The notes beneath the pieces were generated by a model. The model ran no database searches. It was not told the DNA's origin and saw nothing but the letters and a program-made list of their open reading frames with translations. A DNA stretch of 64,000 nucleotides from assembly GCF_000688375.1 (NCBI RefSeq), contig NZ_JIAF01000004.1, positions 124,001 through 188,000 of the forward strand, in the 5' to 3' direction. Below, one piece after another: positions 1 through 9,443 of the stretch (position 1 is the first letter of the stretch; each line of letters opens with the position of its first letter). Position numbers and translations under genes: made by a program. This DNA is from Prevotella sp. HUN102. Lineage in GTDB: Bacteria > Bacteroidota > Bacteroidia > Bacteroidales > Bacteroidaceae.

Positions 1-176
1 TCGGTAACGATTACCCAAAGGGAGGACAAGTGGACTGGGTTCTCGGCAAATACACCGAAGAAGATATGAAGACTCTTCAGCCAAGCATAGACCTCGGTGT
101 GGAAATCATCAGGAGTTTCGTGCTTGCCGGCATCAATATCACGATGAACCAGTACAACAAATTAGGAAAGAAATAA
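1..176 (+). CDS. pth: Peptidyl-tRNA hydrolase, C-terminal fragment (cut by window edge)
   Basis: The frame is open from base 3 to the TAA at 174-176. It reads [18 protein letters not shown] and continues to a C-terminal NKLGKK. The GxGQVxxVLG segment is characteristic of the C-terminal half of bacterial peptidyl-tRNA hydrolase, which releases stalled peptides from tRNA in the cytoplasm. Only about 58 residues are inside the window; the start and catalytic His lie upstream. The TAA overlaps the ATG of the next gene by one base, so the two are probably translationally coupled. Confidence 0.85.
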   Translation, partial: GNDYPKGGQVDWVLGKYTEEDMKTLQPSIDLGVEIIRSFVLAGINITMNQYNKLGKK

Positions 177-601
177 TGGCAGACATTGCAAGAATTGACA
201 AATGGCTGTGGGCAGCGCGCATATTCAAAACACGCAGCATTGCAGCCGATGCGTGCAAGAACGGGCGTGTTACGATTAAGGGCGTGAACGTGAAACCTTC
301 CCACACCATCAAGGCAGGGGAAATCGTCAGCGTGAAGAAGCCGCCCATCATCTATTCGTTTGAAGTGCTCAAGCCCATTGAGCAACGAGTGGGCGCAAAA
401 CTCGTTCCCGAGATTTACAAAAACGTAACGGATGCCAAACAGTACGAGCTTCTGGAAATGAGCCGTATCAGTGGATTCGTGGACCGTGCACGCGGAACCG
501 GCCGCCCAACAAAGAAAGACCGCCGACAGATGGACGCTTTCACAGCCCCCACAATGTTCGGCTTTGACGATTTCGACGACGAGGACGAAGAAGGAATATA
601 A
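176..601 (+). CDS. hslR: S4-domain RNA-binding protein, HslR (Hsp15) family
   Basis: This 141-residue cytoplasmic protein begins with an S4 RNA-binding fold at about residues 5-55 (IDKWLWAARIFKTRS, then GRVTIKG and KAGEIVSV). A basic GRPTKKDRR segment near residue 110 and a very acidic tail (FDDFDDEDEEG) follow. This layout is typical of Hsp15-like proteins, which in E. coli bind 50S subunits carrying stalled nascent chains. That role fits the overlapping pth gene upstream, another stalled-peptide rescue factor. The start is the ATG overlapping the pth stop codon. Family assignment is firm; the exact ribosomal role here is inferred. Confidence 0.85.
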   Translation: MADIARIDKWLWAARIFKTRSIAADACKNGRVTIKGVNVKPSHTIKAGEIVSVKKPPIIYSFEVLKPIEQRVGAKLVPEIYKNVTDAKQYELLEMSRISGFVDRARGTGRPTKKDRRQMDAFTAPTMFGFDDFDDEDEEGI

Positions 602-646
602 AGGCACAAGGAAGTGAAGAATTGAAGAAAACACTTCTATCTCGTA

Positions 647-654
647 TAATTTTG
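647..654 (+). promoter_or_regulatory. -7 promoter box upstream of purN
   Basis: TAATTTTG matches the Bacteroidota -7 consensus TAnnTTTG and lies 54 bases before the purN ATG. A TTG sits at 622-624, 22 bases upstream of the box, slightly further than the usual 19-21. Confidence 0.5.
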
Positions 655-707
655 CCGCTCATCTCTCCTTTCTCTGAGAGCTTCGGAGCAGCCCAAACAT
701 CTTAATT

Positions 708-1289
708 ATGACCAATTTAGCAATCTTTGTTTCGGGAAGTGGAAGCAACTGCGAGAACATCATCCGCTATTTCCAGAACAACAGTCAGGTAAATATATCG
801 CTCGTAATCAGCAACAAAGCCGATGCCTACGCATTGGTGCGTGCAAAGAATCTCAACGTGGATTCCATTGTCTTGCCCAAAAGCGAGTTCAACGACAAAG
901 AGAACGTTCTCCAACTGCTGAAGGAACACAATATCGACTTCATCGTACTTGCCGGTTTCCTCCTGATGATTCCAGACTTTCTCATCGAAGCATACAATCG
1001 AAGAATCATCAATCTCCACCCTGCCCTGCTTCCGAAGTTCGGAGGCATCGGTATGTACGGTCACCACGTTCACGAAGCCGTGAAGGCTGCCGGCGAAACA
1101 GAGACGGGAATGACCATCCATTGGGTCAGCAACGTATGCGACGGCGGCGAAATCATCGCACAATTCAAGACTCCAATCGCTCCGGACGACACTCCGGACG
1201 ACATTGCAGCCAAGGAACACGTCCTCGAAATGGATCATTTCCCAAGAACCATTGAGGAAATTCTGCGCAAGGAAGGTTTAATCAAATAG
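708..1289 (+). CDS. purN: Phosphoribosylglycinamide formyltransferase (GART)
   Basis: PurN transfers a formyl group from 10-formyl-tetrahydrofolate to GAR in step three of purine synthesis. The 193-residue length matches the bacterial single-domain enzyme. Visible motifs are the phosphate-binding SGSGSN at residues 9-14, the catalytic N102/H104 in INLHPALLP, and D145 in the SNVCDGGEI loop. A second Asn-Leu-His motif and the GMYGHHVHEA segment also fit the family. The gene stands alone, with its own -7 box upstream and a strong palindromic terminator downstream. Confidence 0.95.
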   Translation: MTNLAIFVSGSGSNCENIIRYFQNNSQVNISLVISNKADAYALVRAKNLNVDSIVLPKSEFNDKENVLQLLKEHNIDFIVLAGFLLMIPDFLIEAYNRRIINLHPALLPKFGGIGMYGHHVHEAVKAAGETETGMTIHWVSNVCDGGEIIAQFKTPIAPDDTPDDIAAKEHVLEMDHFPRTIEEILRKEGLIK

Positions 1290-1376
1290 CCCTCCACATC
1301 CTTTTTAACTACATTTACATAGAAGGAAGACGCTAAAAACACTGGAAATGATTTCCAAGCAACTCTTCCCTATCAG

Positions 1377-1420
1377 AAAAATATCAACAGATATTCGGCC
1401 GAATATCTGTTGATATTTTT
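1377..1420. terminator. Perfect 44-bp palindrome, bidirectional terminator
   Basis: Bases 1377-1398 and 1399-1420 are exact reverse complements with no unpaired centre (…ATTCGG|CCGAAT…). The flanks are A-rich on the left and T-rich on the right. It lies between purN (+) and the convergent DUF486 gene (-), so it can terminate both. Confidence 0.8.
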
Positions 1421-1467
1421 TTGTATCTCCACTTAATACTTTTAAAAACGGAAAAGCAAATGGAAAC

Positions 1468-1839
1468 CTATTTCAGAAAGGCGAAAAAGACAGCCAGAAT
1501 CAGACAGCAGAAAGCCACAAGATGATTCCAATGCAAGCTCTCTCCATTGAAGAAGACGACCGTAAACACCGTGAAAACCACCAGAGAAATAACTTCCTGA
1601 ATAATCTTCAGTTGCATCAGCGAAAACAAACCTCCGTTGCCCACATAGCCCATTCTATTGGCAGGAATCTGAAAAGAGTATTCAGCCAATGCCAGCAACC
1701 AGCTCAGAAGAATTACCACATACAAGGGAGTAGCGTCCGTAAGCACTTTTGCCTGCTGCAATTTGATATGCCCATACCAAGCAAACGTCATAAATACATT
1801 TGAAACAACGAGTAAAACTATCGTGTAAAGTCCGTTCAT
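1468..1839 (-). CDS. DUF486 / DMT-family small integral membrane protein
   Basis: This 123-residue protein has four hydrophobic segments, at about residues 4-20, 37-53, 75-98 and 104-121. The conserved segment TPLYVVILLSWLLALAEYSF followed by IPANRMGY is typical of the DUF486 family, related to drug/metabolite transporters. The ATG at 1839 is chosen because it is preceded by a purine-rich AGAGAAAGAT and gives a clean N-terminal membrane helix; an earlier possible start at 1869 would add ten basic residues. Substrate is unknown. The gene is monocistronic and converges on purN. Confidence 0.8.
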   Translation of the reverse strand: MNGLYTIVLLVVSNVFMTFAWYGHIKLQQAKVLTDATPLYVVILLSWLLALAEYSFQIPANRMGYVGNGGLFSLMQLKIIQEVISLVVFTVFTVVFFNGESLHWNHLVAFCCLILAVFFAFLK

Positions 1840-2006
1840 TATCTTTCTCTTTTTTATAATCCGGTGCAAAAGTAACTAAATTCATCGAAAGCAAAGAAGA
1901 AGCCGACAAGAAGAAAAGCAGACGAAAACGTGCACAAGCCTTCGACGATGTGTGCAGTTTGGCACTTTGCTGTGCAAAATTGTGTGAAAAGGTTAGGCAC
2001 TATTAC

Positions 2007-2036
2007 TTGTAAATGGGCGAAAAGCTATTATATTTG
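2007..2036 (+). promoter_or_regulatory. -33/-7 promoter of aroB
   Basis: TTG at 2007-2009 and TATATTTG at 2029-2036 are separated by 19 bases, matching the Bacteroidota -33/-7 arrangement. The box ends 24 bases before the aroB ATG. Confidence 0.65.
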
Positions 2037-2059
2037 TAGAAACGTTAGGTAAGAGAGTT

Positions 2060-3106
2060 ATGGAGCAGAGAATCATTATTTCGGATAATTTCAAGAGAGA
2101 ACTGGCGCAGGCTGTGGCAGAATGCGAACACGACCGCATATTTGTACTGGTGGATGAAAACACAAGAGAGGCGTGCTGGCAGAAGATTCAGGGATTTTTC
2201 AGCCTCAAGAACGCCAGTCTCATCGCCGTAAAGGCTACCGACAGCAACAAGAATCTCGAAACTCTGTCCCACGTTTGGGAGGAAATGCAGCGCGGAAATG
2301 CCACGCGCCACTCGCTGCTCATTAATCTTGGTGGTGGAATGGTAACGGATTTGGGAGGTTTTGCAGCTTCAACTTTCAAGCGTGGAATCAATTTCATCAA
2401 CGTGCCTACAACGCTGCTTGCGATGATAGATGCCAGCGTAGGGGGCAAAACAGGCATCAACTTCGGCGGACTGAAAAACGAAATCGGCGTGTTCAGCGAA
2501 GCAAGGTTCGTCATTCTCGACACCACTTGGCTCAAGACGCTTGACAGGGAGAATCTCCTGAGCGGCTATGCCGAAATGCTGAAGCACGGACTCATTGCCG
2601 AAGAAACGATGTGGGCAGACCTTCTTAAATTCGATTTCGCCGAACCCGACCTTAAAAAACTCTCTTCTATGCTCCGCGAAAACGTTGCCGTAAAGGAAAG
2701 GATTGTAAAAGCAGACCCACAGGAAAGGGGCATTCGCAAATCGCTCAACCTCGGACACACCTTCGGTCACGCATTTGAGTCGTGGGCACTGAAGCGCAAC
2801 CCAATTCTTCACGGCTACGCCGTGGCTTTCGGTCTCGTCTGTGAGCTTTATCTGTCGGTAATCAAGACCGGTTTCCCATCCGACAAGATGCGCCAGACGG
2901 TCAATTACATTAAGGAGAACTATAGTTCTCTCTCCATCACTTGCAACGACTACGCAGAACTCATCGAACTGATGCACCACGACAAGAAAAACCGCGACAA
3001 CGGCATCAACTTCTCGCTGCTCTCAGAAATCGGCAAAGTGAATATCAATCAGACTGCAACCGAAGAGGAAATCAAGGAAGCTCTTGATTTTTTCCGTGAA
3101 GGATGA
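2060..3106 (+). CDS. aroB: 3-dehydroquinate synthase
   Basis: AroB converts DAHP to 3-dehydroquinate, the second shikimate step, using NAD and a divalent metal. The 348-residue protein has the family length. Visible are the NAD-binding NLGGGMVTDLGGFAA (about 89-103), the VPTTLLAMIDASVGGKTG segment (115-132), and the expected metal ligands E172 (SGYAEMLKHG), H233 (LGHTFGHAFE) and H251 (HGYAVAFG). It is monocistronic, with its own promoter and terminator. Its product feeds chorismate, the substrate of the men operon that follows on the opposite strand. Confidence 0.96.
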   Translation: MEQRIIISDNFKRELAQAVAECEHDRIFVLVDENTREACWQKIQGFFSLKNASLIAVKATDSNKNLETLSHVWEEMQRGNATRHSLLINLGGGMVTDLGGFAASTFKRGINFINVPTTLLAMIDASVGGKTGINFGGLKNEIGVFSEARFVILDTTWLKTLDRENLLSGYAEMLKHGLIAEETMWADLLKFDFAEPDLKKLSSMLRENVAVKERIVKADPQERGIRKSLNLGHTFGHAFESWALKRNPILHGYAVAFGLVCELYLSVIKTGFPSDKMRQTVNYIKENYSSLSITCNDYAELIELMHHDKKNRDNGINFSLLSEIGKVNINQTATEEEIKEALDFFREG

Positions 3107-3140
3107 AAAAACAGTCTGCTACAACCGATAAAACTTACAA

Positions 3141-3180
3141 TGACGAATAGTTGGGAAAGTTCTCACTATTCGTCATTTTT
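3141..3180 (+). terminator. Rho-independent terminator of aroB
   Basis: An 11-bp perfect stem, TGACGAATAGT (3141-3151) with ACTATTCGTCA (3165-3175), is followed directly by TTTTTATTTA. Confidence 0.85.
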
Positions 3181-3355
3181 ATTTACAATTCTTTGAAAAA
3201 TACGGCCATATTCTGAAAAATATATTTTATTTTTTCAAAAACCACGTTTTTTCAGCACGTCAATAACAAACTGATTATTAATTACTTATCAACTAATCTG
3301 ATAAATATCAAATTTTAAATCTCGCATTAAGAACAGCAATTATCCCAAACTTCCT

Positions 3356-3445
3356 CTGCGTTCTTCGCACGTTTACAAAACATTTGTCCGAAGAACACAG
3401 CGCATCCTTCAGACAAATGGCAGGCAATCTTCGCACGTTTGCAGA
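3356..3445. repeat. GCGAAGA palindromic repeat, copy A (diverged)
   Basis: Contains TTCTTCGCACGTTT at 3361-3374, an ATTTGTCCGAAG…CTTCaGACAAAT hairpin at 3382-3418 and ATCTTCGCACGTTT at 3427-3440. The block structure is that of the other intergenic copies, but the outer terminal repeats are not intact. Confidence 0.65.
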
Positions 3446-3581
3446 AAATTTCTGCTCTCACGCCAAAAATTCAACGGATATTTGCTTTCCGTTCTTCAAT
3501 TCTCCGAGTTTCAAATCCTATTTCAAGAATTTCAAAAGAGCGTTTTTCGGTAAATGTTTTTTACAAATCGAGAAACAAATA

Positions 3582-4592
3582 TCACTCCTCCACCCTATCG
3601 ACCAGCTTCATTGCTTCTGCACGTGCTATCTTTCCGGTTTCCGTTGTCGGAATGGCCACTACCGTTTGAAAACTATGCGGCATCCAATATTTGGGTAGTA
3701 TGCGCCGGCAAATGGCTTCAATGGCTGCCAGTTCTGTGGATTCGGTAAGCAGAATCACCTCTTCGCCAAACTTTTCGTGTGGGCGTTTCGTTACTGCGTA
3801 TGGCTCGAAGAGATGAGGACGAAGCAGCAATTCGAGTTCTTCTATCTGTATCTTGATGCCGCCCGTATTGATTACGTTGTCCTTACGCCCGATGATTCGG
3901 AAGCGAGTTTTCGTGCCTTCTTTCCTTATCTCGGCAATATCGTTAGTTGTCAGCACTTCGGCACTTACCAAAGGGGCGTTCACCATCAGGCAGTCTTCAT
4001 CGTTCAGAGATATTTCCACCGTATCGAAAGGCTCATACCATTCGCTCGCATCGGCACCATTCAGCCGTCGGAGTGCAATGTGAGAGAGCGTTTCGGTCAT
4101 TCCGTAAGTGCTCCAGACGGCATTGGGAAAGTCTTTCAGCGCAGCAGCCAGACTGTTATCAATAGCTCCACCACCGATTATCAAGTGCCTGATGCGTTTC
4201 AGTCGGTCGCACTCTTCGGGCATTTGCAGGGAATTGTAGACCTGAAGCGGCACCATCGCCGCAAAATCAATGTCGGCGTTCGGAGTGTCGAGCACCGAAA
4301 GCGACGCATCTGAAAGAGGATGACCGCTCGGGGCTACGCTCAACAACTGAAGATTGTGCTCAATGCTCCGCACCACCATCATTTTTCCGGCGATATAGTC
4401 CAACGGCATACACAGCAATGCCGTGTCGCCAGACTTCAACCGGAGGTAATCGCACGTGATTCGTGCCGAATTCAGCATTCGCGCTTTCTCCACCTGCAAG
4501 GGTTTCGGGCTGCCGGTAGAGCCACTTGTGTGTACGGTCAGCGTTTCGCTGTCATTCTGCCATTCGGCAAGAAAAGTCTCAAGAGTCATCAT
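3582..4592 (-). CDS. menE: o-Succinylbenzoate-CoA ligase, compact form
   Basis: MenE adenylates o-succinylbenzoate and joins it to CoA. The AMP-binding P-loop HTSGSTGSPKPL is at residues 21-32, the STYGMTET motif lies mid-protein, and the C-terminal catalytic Lys is in TTETGKIAR (K321). At 336 residues it is much shorter than the usual enzyme of about 450-490; the shortening is mainly N-terminal, since the P-loop starts at residue 21 instead of about 150. It is the last gene of the men operon, 48 bp after menC. Either of two adjacent ATGs (4592, 4589) may be used. Confidence 0.9.
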   Translation of the reverse strand: MMTLETFLAEWQNDSETLTVHTSGSTGSPKPLQVEKARMLNSARITCDYLRLKSGDTALLCMPLDYIAGKMMVVRSIEHNLQLLSVAPSGHPLSDASLSVLDTPNADIDFAAMVPLQVYNSLQMPEECDRLKRIRHLIIGGGAIDNSLAAALKDFPNAVWSTYGMTETLSHIALRRLNGADASEWYEPFDTVEISLNDEDCLMVNAPLVSAEVLTTNDIAEIRKEGTKTRFRIIGRKDNVINTGGIKIQIEELELLLRPHLFEPYAVTKRPHEKFGEEVILLTESTELAAIEAICRRILPKYWMPHSFQTVVAIPTTETGKIARAEAMKLVDRVEE

Positions 4593-4640
4593 TGTCGGGA
4601 TTTTATCAGATAGGAGAGTTGCCTGATTGGGAGGAATGCG

Positions 4641-5681
4641 TTACATCCAAAGGGCAAAGAGTTTGTCTCCTTTGATAGTCAGCGGCATTTTTATGTTGTC
4701 GGAAAAGAGCTGACCTGTGCCAAGTCCCTGTGCCATCTGCACGTTCGGACCATAGATTTTCGCCGTCAGCTGTGCGACGGCATTCAGTCCCACGTTGCTT
4801 TCAAGCGCAGACGTTATCCACGAACCGATATTGCGCTCGCGGGCAAGCGAAATCCATTCTTCCGTACCTGCCATACCGCCGTGCAGACTCGGCTTCAGTA
4901 TAATGTATTGCGGGCGAATTGTTTTCAGAAGTTCCGTCTTTTCTTTTCGGGTGTTCACTCCTATGAGTTCTTCATCCAATGCTATCGGGAGTGGCGAGTG
5001 GGCACACAGTCGGGACATTTCAGCCCATTGGTGCTGCCTGATGGGCTGTTCGATGGAGTGGATTTCGTATTCTGCCAATGCTTCGAGCCGTTTCATAGCC
5101 TCATCGGGAGAGAAAGCTCCGTTGGCATCCACGCGCAATTCTACCTCTTCTTTCGTGAAATGCGTTCGGATATGTCGGATAAGTTCCAGTTCCTTGTCGA
5201 AATCTATTGCGCCGATTTTCAACTTCACGCAACGGAAACCCTGCTGCATCTTTTCCTCAAGTCGTGCATACATTTCCTCGAAACTGCCCATCCACACCAG
5301 TCCGTTAATGGGAATGCCCTCTTCGCCACGCCCGAAAGGCGTGTCAAACAGGTTCAAACTCCCCCCTGCATTGTATTGTGCCAATGCCGTTTCCAGTCCG
5401 AAGAGCATCGACGGATAAGGGCGCATTGCCTCATAGTCTATCTGTCCCGTCCGTTCAAAGGCATCGCAAAACGTTCGCAGCGTCCTTTCGTAAACGTCGG
5501 CAGGCATTGCATCGCACGACAAATCGAGCAAGGCGGCGCACTCTCCCACTCCTTCCACTCCCGGTTTGGCATCGGAAGACAGCGTTACATAGAAACTATG
5601 GCGAGTAGTGTAAGTGCCTCGGGAAGTGCCGGCAGGATTGATGAAGTGCAGCACTCGGGAAGATATTTCTATTCTGTACAT
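4641..5681 (-). CDS. menC: o-Succinylbenzoate synthase
   Basis: MenC dehydrates SHCHC to o-succinylbenzoate. It is an enolase-superfamily protein of 346 residues. The expected pieces are present in order: KLKIGAID (catalytic Lys), ELRVDANGAFS (metal Asp), HSIEQPIRQ (metal Glu), IALDEELIG (metal Asp) and YIILKPSLHGGMAGT (second catalytic Lys). The ATG at 5681 is preferred over an in-frame TTG one codon upstream. It follows menB by 32 bp and precedes menE, in keeping with a single transcript. Confidence 0.92.
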   Translation of the reverse strand: MYRIEISSRVLHFINPAGTSRGTYTTRHSFYVTLSSDAKPGVEGVGECAALLDLSCDAMPADVYERTLRTFCDAFERTGQIDYEAMRPYPSMLFGLETALAQYNAGGSLNLFDTPFGRGEEGIPINGLVWMGSFEEMYARLEEKMQQGFRCVKLKIGAIDFDKELELIRHIRTHFTKEEVELRVDANGAFSPDEAMKRLEALAEYEIHSIEQPIRQHQWAEMSRLCAHSPLPIALDEELIGVNTRKEKTELLKTIRPQYIILKPSLHGGMAGTEEWISLARERNIGSWITSALESNVGLNAVAQLTAKIYGPNVQMAQGLGTGQLFSDNIKMPLTIKGDKLFALWM

Positions 5682-5713
5682 CAATATAATGGCAAGGATA
5701 AATGCCCGTCTGC

Positions 5714-6541
5714 TTAAGGAAACTGGGGATATTTGTCGAAATCGGGCTTGCGTTTCTCCAAGAAAGCCTTGCCTCCTTCCTGTGCTTCATCCATTGTGTA
5801 ATAGAGCATCGTGGCGTCGCCTGCCAATTCCTGAATACCTGCCTGTCCGTCAAGCTCTGCATTGAATCCGGCCTTCATCATTCTCAGTGCCAACGGCGAG
5901 CGTTCCATCATCGTTTCAGCCCAAGAAACGCATTCGTCTTCGAGCTGCTCGAAAGGAACTACCGTATTTACGAGTCCCATCCGTTCGGCTTCCTCGGCTG
6001 AATACTGACGACAGAGGTACCAGATTTCGCGCGCTTTTTTCTGTCCAACGATGCGTGCGAGATACGATGCACCGAAACCGGCATCGAACGAGCCGACCTT
6101 AGGACCTGTCTGTCCGAAGATAGCATTCTCCGATGCCACCGTCAGGTCGCAAAGCACGTGCAGAACGTGGCCGCCACCGATAGCATAGCCGTTTACCATC
6201 GCAATGACGGGTTTCGGCAAGCGACGAATCTGCATCTGAACATCAAGCACGTTCAGACGGGGAACGCCATCTCCTCCTACATATCCCCCACGTCCTTTCA
6301 CGTGCATATCGCCGCCGGCGCAGAATGCTTTGTCGCCTGCACCCGTAAGCAGCACTACTCGGATGTCCAAAGCCTCACGACAATAGCCGAATGCCTGTGA
6401 GATTTCCCACACCGTTAATGGTGTGAACGCGTTGCGATAGCGGGGACGATTGATTGTTATCTTCGCAATGTGATTGTATTCTTCAAAAAGGATTTCCTTA
6501 AATTCGAATCCTTCGATTGTCTTCCATTCTCTTTTAGCCAT
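5714..6541 (-). CDS. menB: 1,4-Dihydroxy-2-naphthoyl-CoA synthase
   Basis: MenB closes the naphthoquinone ring from succinylbenzoyl-CoA. This crotonase-fold protein of 275 residues carries the MenB signature [15 protein letters not shown], the oxyanion segment [17 protein letters not shown] and [17 protein letters not shown]. The C-terminal [10 protein letters not shown] is typical of the family. It sits 97 bp after menD and 32 bp before menC in the minus-strand operon. Confidence 0.96.
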   Translation of the reverse strand: MAKREWKTIEGFEFKEILFEEYNHIAKITINRPRYRNAFTPLTVWEISQAFGYCREALDIRVVLLTGAGDKAFCAGGDMHVKGRGGYVGGDGVPRLNVLDVQMQIRRLPKPVIAMVNGYAIGGGHVLHVLCDLTVASENAIFGQTGPKVGSFDAGFGASYLARIVGQKKAREIWYLCRQYSAEEAERMGLVNTVVPFEQLEDECVSWAETMMERSPLALRMMKAGFNAELDGQAGIQELAGDATMLYYTMDEAQEGGKAFLEKRKPDFDKYPQFP

Positions 6542-6638
6542 AATTATTGTATTTTAATGAACCGACAAGCCTTCCGATGTACTTCCGAACAAGCATATTC
6601 AGCTTTTATTCCATCTGTTTCCGCACCTGTCAATCCGA

Positions 6639-8318
6639 TTACTTCATTACTTTCTTCTTATATCCCTCGTAATAATCCTTTATAACTTTCGCGTCAAATT
6701 CGGCATCCGTGAAGACTTCTAACAGTATCGGGCCTTCCTCGCTGCTGAAAAACGCCTCCAGTCCTCTCTCCAATTCAACGGTATTGTGCGCCGAAAGGTA
6801 AACAATATCGTTTTCGGCGCAGATGCCTTCTGCCGTTGCGTCGTGGCTTGCACCCACAAATTCATCGAGATAAGGCGACTTCTCCAAACCGGGCAACTGA
6901 CGGAAGAGGCCTCCTCCTCCATTGTTCAGCAGCAGAATACCGAGATTTGCATCAAGATTCTTGTTCCATAAGGCGTTCTGATCGTAGAAGAAACTCAGGT
7001 CTCCAACGACACAATACACGTCTTCATAGTCTTTCCGCGCCACCGACAGACCGACAGCGACAGACAACGTGCCTTCTATTCCGTTCACGCCACGGTTCAC
7101 ATATATGTACTGATCGGAATAAATGTTTCCCAAACGGACGACAGAACTGTTTCCGTAAACCATTTCTCCGTCGCTGTCGCTCTTTTGAAGCCACTCGTGG
7201 AAGCGTTTAACAGCCAGCATCTGCGAGTAGTCGGGCTGATACTCTTCAGCATACTGCGCTGCAAGTGCCAGTTCCTTCTTCCACCGTTTGGCAAAAGCAT
7301 TCGGCTGCTTTCCCTGCATTTCGTCTGCCAGCATCTCGGCAAAGTCGCCTATACTTCCCTGAACGACATCCGTGAGATTCATAAACGTGTCGCAGACTTC
7401 GCCCCGCTTGTCGAGCCACACCGAACGAATGTCCCTGCAACCACGCAAGAATTTCTTCAAACGCTTGCTGACAATCGTTCCACCGGTATATACAAGGAAA
7501 TCGGGACGCAATCCGTCGTCGTCGGCAAAAGCCGACAATACTTCATCGAAATGCAATGCCGGCGAAATGGAATCGTCAGCGAGCTTCTCATACAATACCA
7601 CCGTATGCTCATTCAATCGGCCTATCTGCCCAATGGCCTCCCCTATTTCGTCTGCCGAAACCTGCCCAATTACCAACATAGGTTTCTTCGCCTTGGCAAA
7701 TTCCGCTGCAATATCAGCCATCGAAATTAAGTCTCCTTCAGGCAGAGAATGCGAAATTCGGCGTTCCTTGGGCAGTTTCTTTACCGTATATTCAAACAAG
7801 GGTTCGCTGAGAGGAACGTTTATATGCACCGGGCCACCCTCATAATGCGTGCTCGCCAGCAATGCTTCGTTTACCAGACGATTGCAATACCAACGCTCTT
7901 CCTCGCTATTGGGTTCCGGGATATTCACACTCTTGCGGACATTCGGACACAATGCGTTTACCTGCTCAATGGTCTGACCATCCTGCTGACCAATCCATTG
8001 CCGCGGACGGTCGGCAGAAACGACAACAAGAGGAATATTCTGATAATACGCTTCGGCAACAGCCGGTGCCAGATTGAGCAAAGCTGAGCCGGAAGTAACG
8101 CAAACCACCACCGGCTCGTGCTCGGACAACGCCACACCTATTGCAAAGAAACCTGCCGAACGCTCGTCGGTAATCGAGAAACAATCGATTTCCTTGCATT
8201 CACAAAGGTTATGAACAATCGGCGAATTGCGCGAACCGGGACAAACAACTGCCTTGCTGATGCCGAACTCAACCAATAGTGAAGTGAGAATATTTACATT
8301 TTCTTTGTTGCTATACAT
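6639..8318 (-). CDS. menD: 2-Succinyl-5-enolpyruvyl-6-hydroxy-3-cyclohexene-1-carboxylate synthase
   Basis: MenD is a thiamine-diphosphate enzyme that condenses isochorismate with 2-oxoglutarate. At 559 residues it has family length. N-terminal features are VVCPGSRNSPI (about 20-30) and the ITDERSAGFFAIG segment with the cofactor-activating Glu, followed by SADRPRQWIGQQDGQTI. The C-terminal TPP/Mg motif is VVGDLSFFYDQNALWN with LLLNNGGGGLF. It lies 78 bp after menF in the operon. Confidence 0.96.
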   Translation of the reverse strand: MYSNKENVNILTSLLVEFGISKAVVCPGSRNSPIVHNLCECKEIDCFSITDERSAGFFAIGVALSEHEPVVVCVTSGSALLNLAPAVAEAYYQNIPLVVVSADRPRQWIGQQDGQTIEQVNALCPNVRKSVNIPEPNSEEERWYCNRLVNEALLASTHYEGGPVHINVPLSEPLFEYTVKKLPKERRISHSLPEGDLISMADIAAEFAKAKKPMLVIGQVSADEIGEAIGQIGRLNEHTVVLYEKLADDSISPALHFDEVLSAFADDDGLRPDFLVYTGGTIVSKRLKKFLRGCRDIRSVWLDKRGEVCDTFMNLTDVVQGSIGDFAEMLADEMQGKQPNAFAKRWKKELALAAQYAEEYQPDYSQMLAVKRFHEWLQKSDSDGEMVYGNSSVVRLGNIYSDQYIYVNRGVNGIEGTLSVAVGLSVARKDYEDVYCVVGDLSFFYDQNALWNKNLDANLGILLLNNGGGGLFRQLPGLEKSPYLDEFVGASHDATAEGICAENDIVYLSAHNTVELERGLEAFFSSEEGPILLEVFTDAEFDAKVIKDYYEGYKKKVMK

Positions 8319-8396
8319 TATTATAATAGGGCTTAATTTGTATATTATCCGTATTGAAACGATTCTATTAACACAGTATTGTAGGAAAAAAGCATC

Positions 8397-9422
8397 TCAA
8401 CGCAAGAGCTGCCGCATTGTGGCCAACTTTGCCTCGGTCTCCCTCCATTCGCTCTCTTCCGTGCTTTCCCTGAGGATTCCTCCACCTGCATACAACTTGC
8501 AACTGTCATTCTCCAACTGCATACAACGCAAAGACACATACAGATGCGTCTCGCCCTGCAAAGCAAGCGGCCCTGCAAAGCCACTATAATAGCGACGGTG
8601 CGAGGATTCAGTCGCAAGGATATAACCGCGCGCAGCCTCCTTCGGGATTCCGCATACGGCAGGCGTAGGATGAAGCGACTCCAAAAGACTGCCTATTGCG
8701 TCCTGACGTTTCAACCTGAACACAAAATCCGTGCGCAGATGCACCAAGTCGGCAACCTGCGTGGTGTACGGTCCGTCTTCCTGAATCGCCTCAGCATATT
8801 CCTCGAGCTGTTCTCTGATATATCTTGCCACATACTGCTGCTCTTCCCTGTTCTTTTCCGACCAAGCGACGCCCTCTTCACAATGCTGCATCGTACCTGC
8901 CAACGCCATCGTCCGCCACGCATCGGCATTGCCATCCAACAGAATTTCGGGCGTTGCCATCAGCCAAGTGCCCGATTTCGGAGTGGAAAACATTGCCACA
9001 AACTGGCGAGGATACAATCGACAGGCACGAAAGAATATCTCTTCTGCCTCCAAACCTTTCTGCAATGGTTCGGAAACACAGCGCGAAAGCACGAGCTTAG
9101 CGTAATTCCCGGTCTTTAACTGCTGATGAAACAAGGAAAAATCACAATGATAACTTTCCCGATTTGCCTCATCGGAGCCTTGCAATCTACGTGCATCCAC
9201 AATTTCCGAAGCATCGTCCGTCTTCGGAATCTCCATCACCTGCATCTCATCGGGCTGCATCAGAAGGATAGGACACTCATCGGAAGGGCTGAAAGGAGCA
9301 ATAACAAAGCCACCCCGTCCGTTCAGTTCGCTGACGGACAACAGCACGATGGGTTCGGAATGCTGAACCATTTTCGTGTATTGCTCTGCAAAAGGCAGCC
9401 TGTATAAAGCAAAAGAACTCAT
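8397..9422 (-). CDS. menF: Isochorismate synthase (chorismate-binding family)
   Basis: This enzyme isomerises chorismate to isochorismate, the committing step to menaquinone. The 341-residue protein is shorter at the N-terminus than E. coli MenF (about 430). The conserved chorismate-binding core is present: KLVLSRCVSEPL, FSTPKSGTWLMATPEILL, SLHPTPAVCGIPKEAARG and RRYYSGFAGPL. Its position directly before menD supports a menaquinone rather than a siderophore role. It starts 21 bp after the thioesterase gene. Confidence 0.92.
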   Translation of the reverse strand: MSSFALYRLPFAEQYTKMVQHSEPIVLLSVSELNGRGGFVIAPFSPSDECPILLMQPDEMQVMEIPKTDDASEIVDARRLQGSDEANRESYHCDFSLFHQQLKTGNYAKLVLSRCVSEPLQKGLEAEEIFFRACRLYPRQFVAMFSTPKSGTWLMATPEILLDGNADAWRTMALAGTMQHCEEGVAWSEKNREEQQYVARYIREQLEEYAEAIQEDGPYTTQVADLVHLRTDFVFRLKRQDAIGSLLESLHPTPAVCGIPKEAARGYILATESSHRRYYSGFAGPLALQGETHLYVSLRCMQLENDSCKLYAGGGILRESTEESEWRETEAKLATMRQLLR

Positions 9423-9443
9423 AGAAAAGCCCTTGTTTCTCCT

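Larger units (their letters stand above)
3107..3581. other. Intergenic region between convergent aroB and menE
   Basis: After the aroB terminator this 475-bp stretch is AT-rich and holds no credible gene. It contains one diverged copy of the GCGAAGA/TCTTCGC repeat (3356-3445). I see no clear terminator for menE. Confidence 0.6.
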
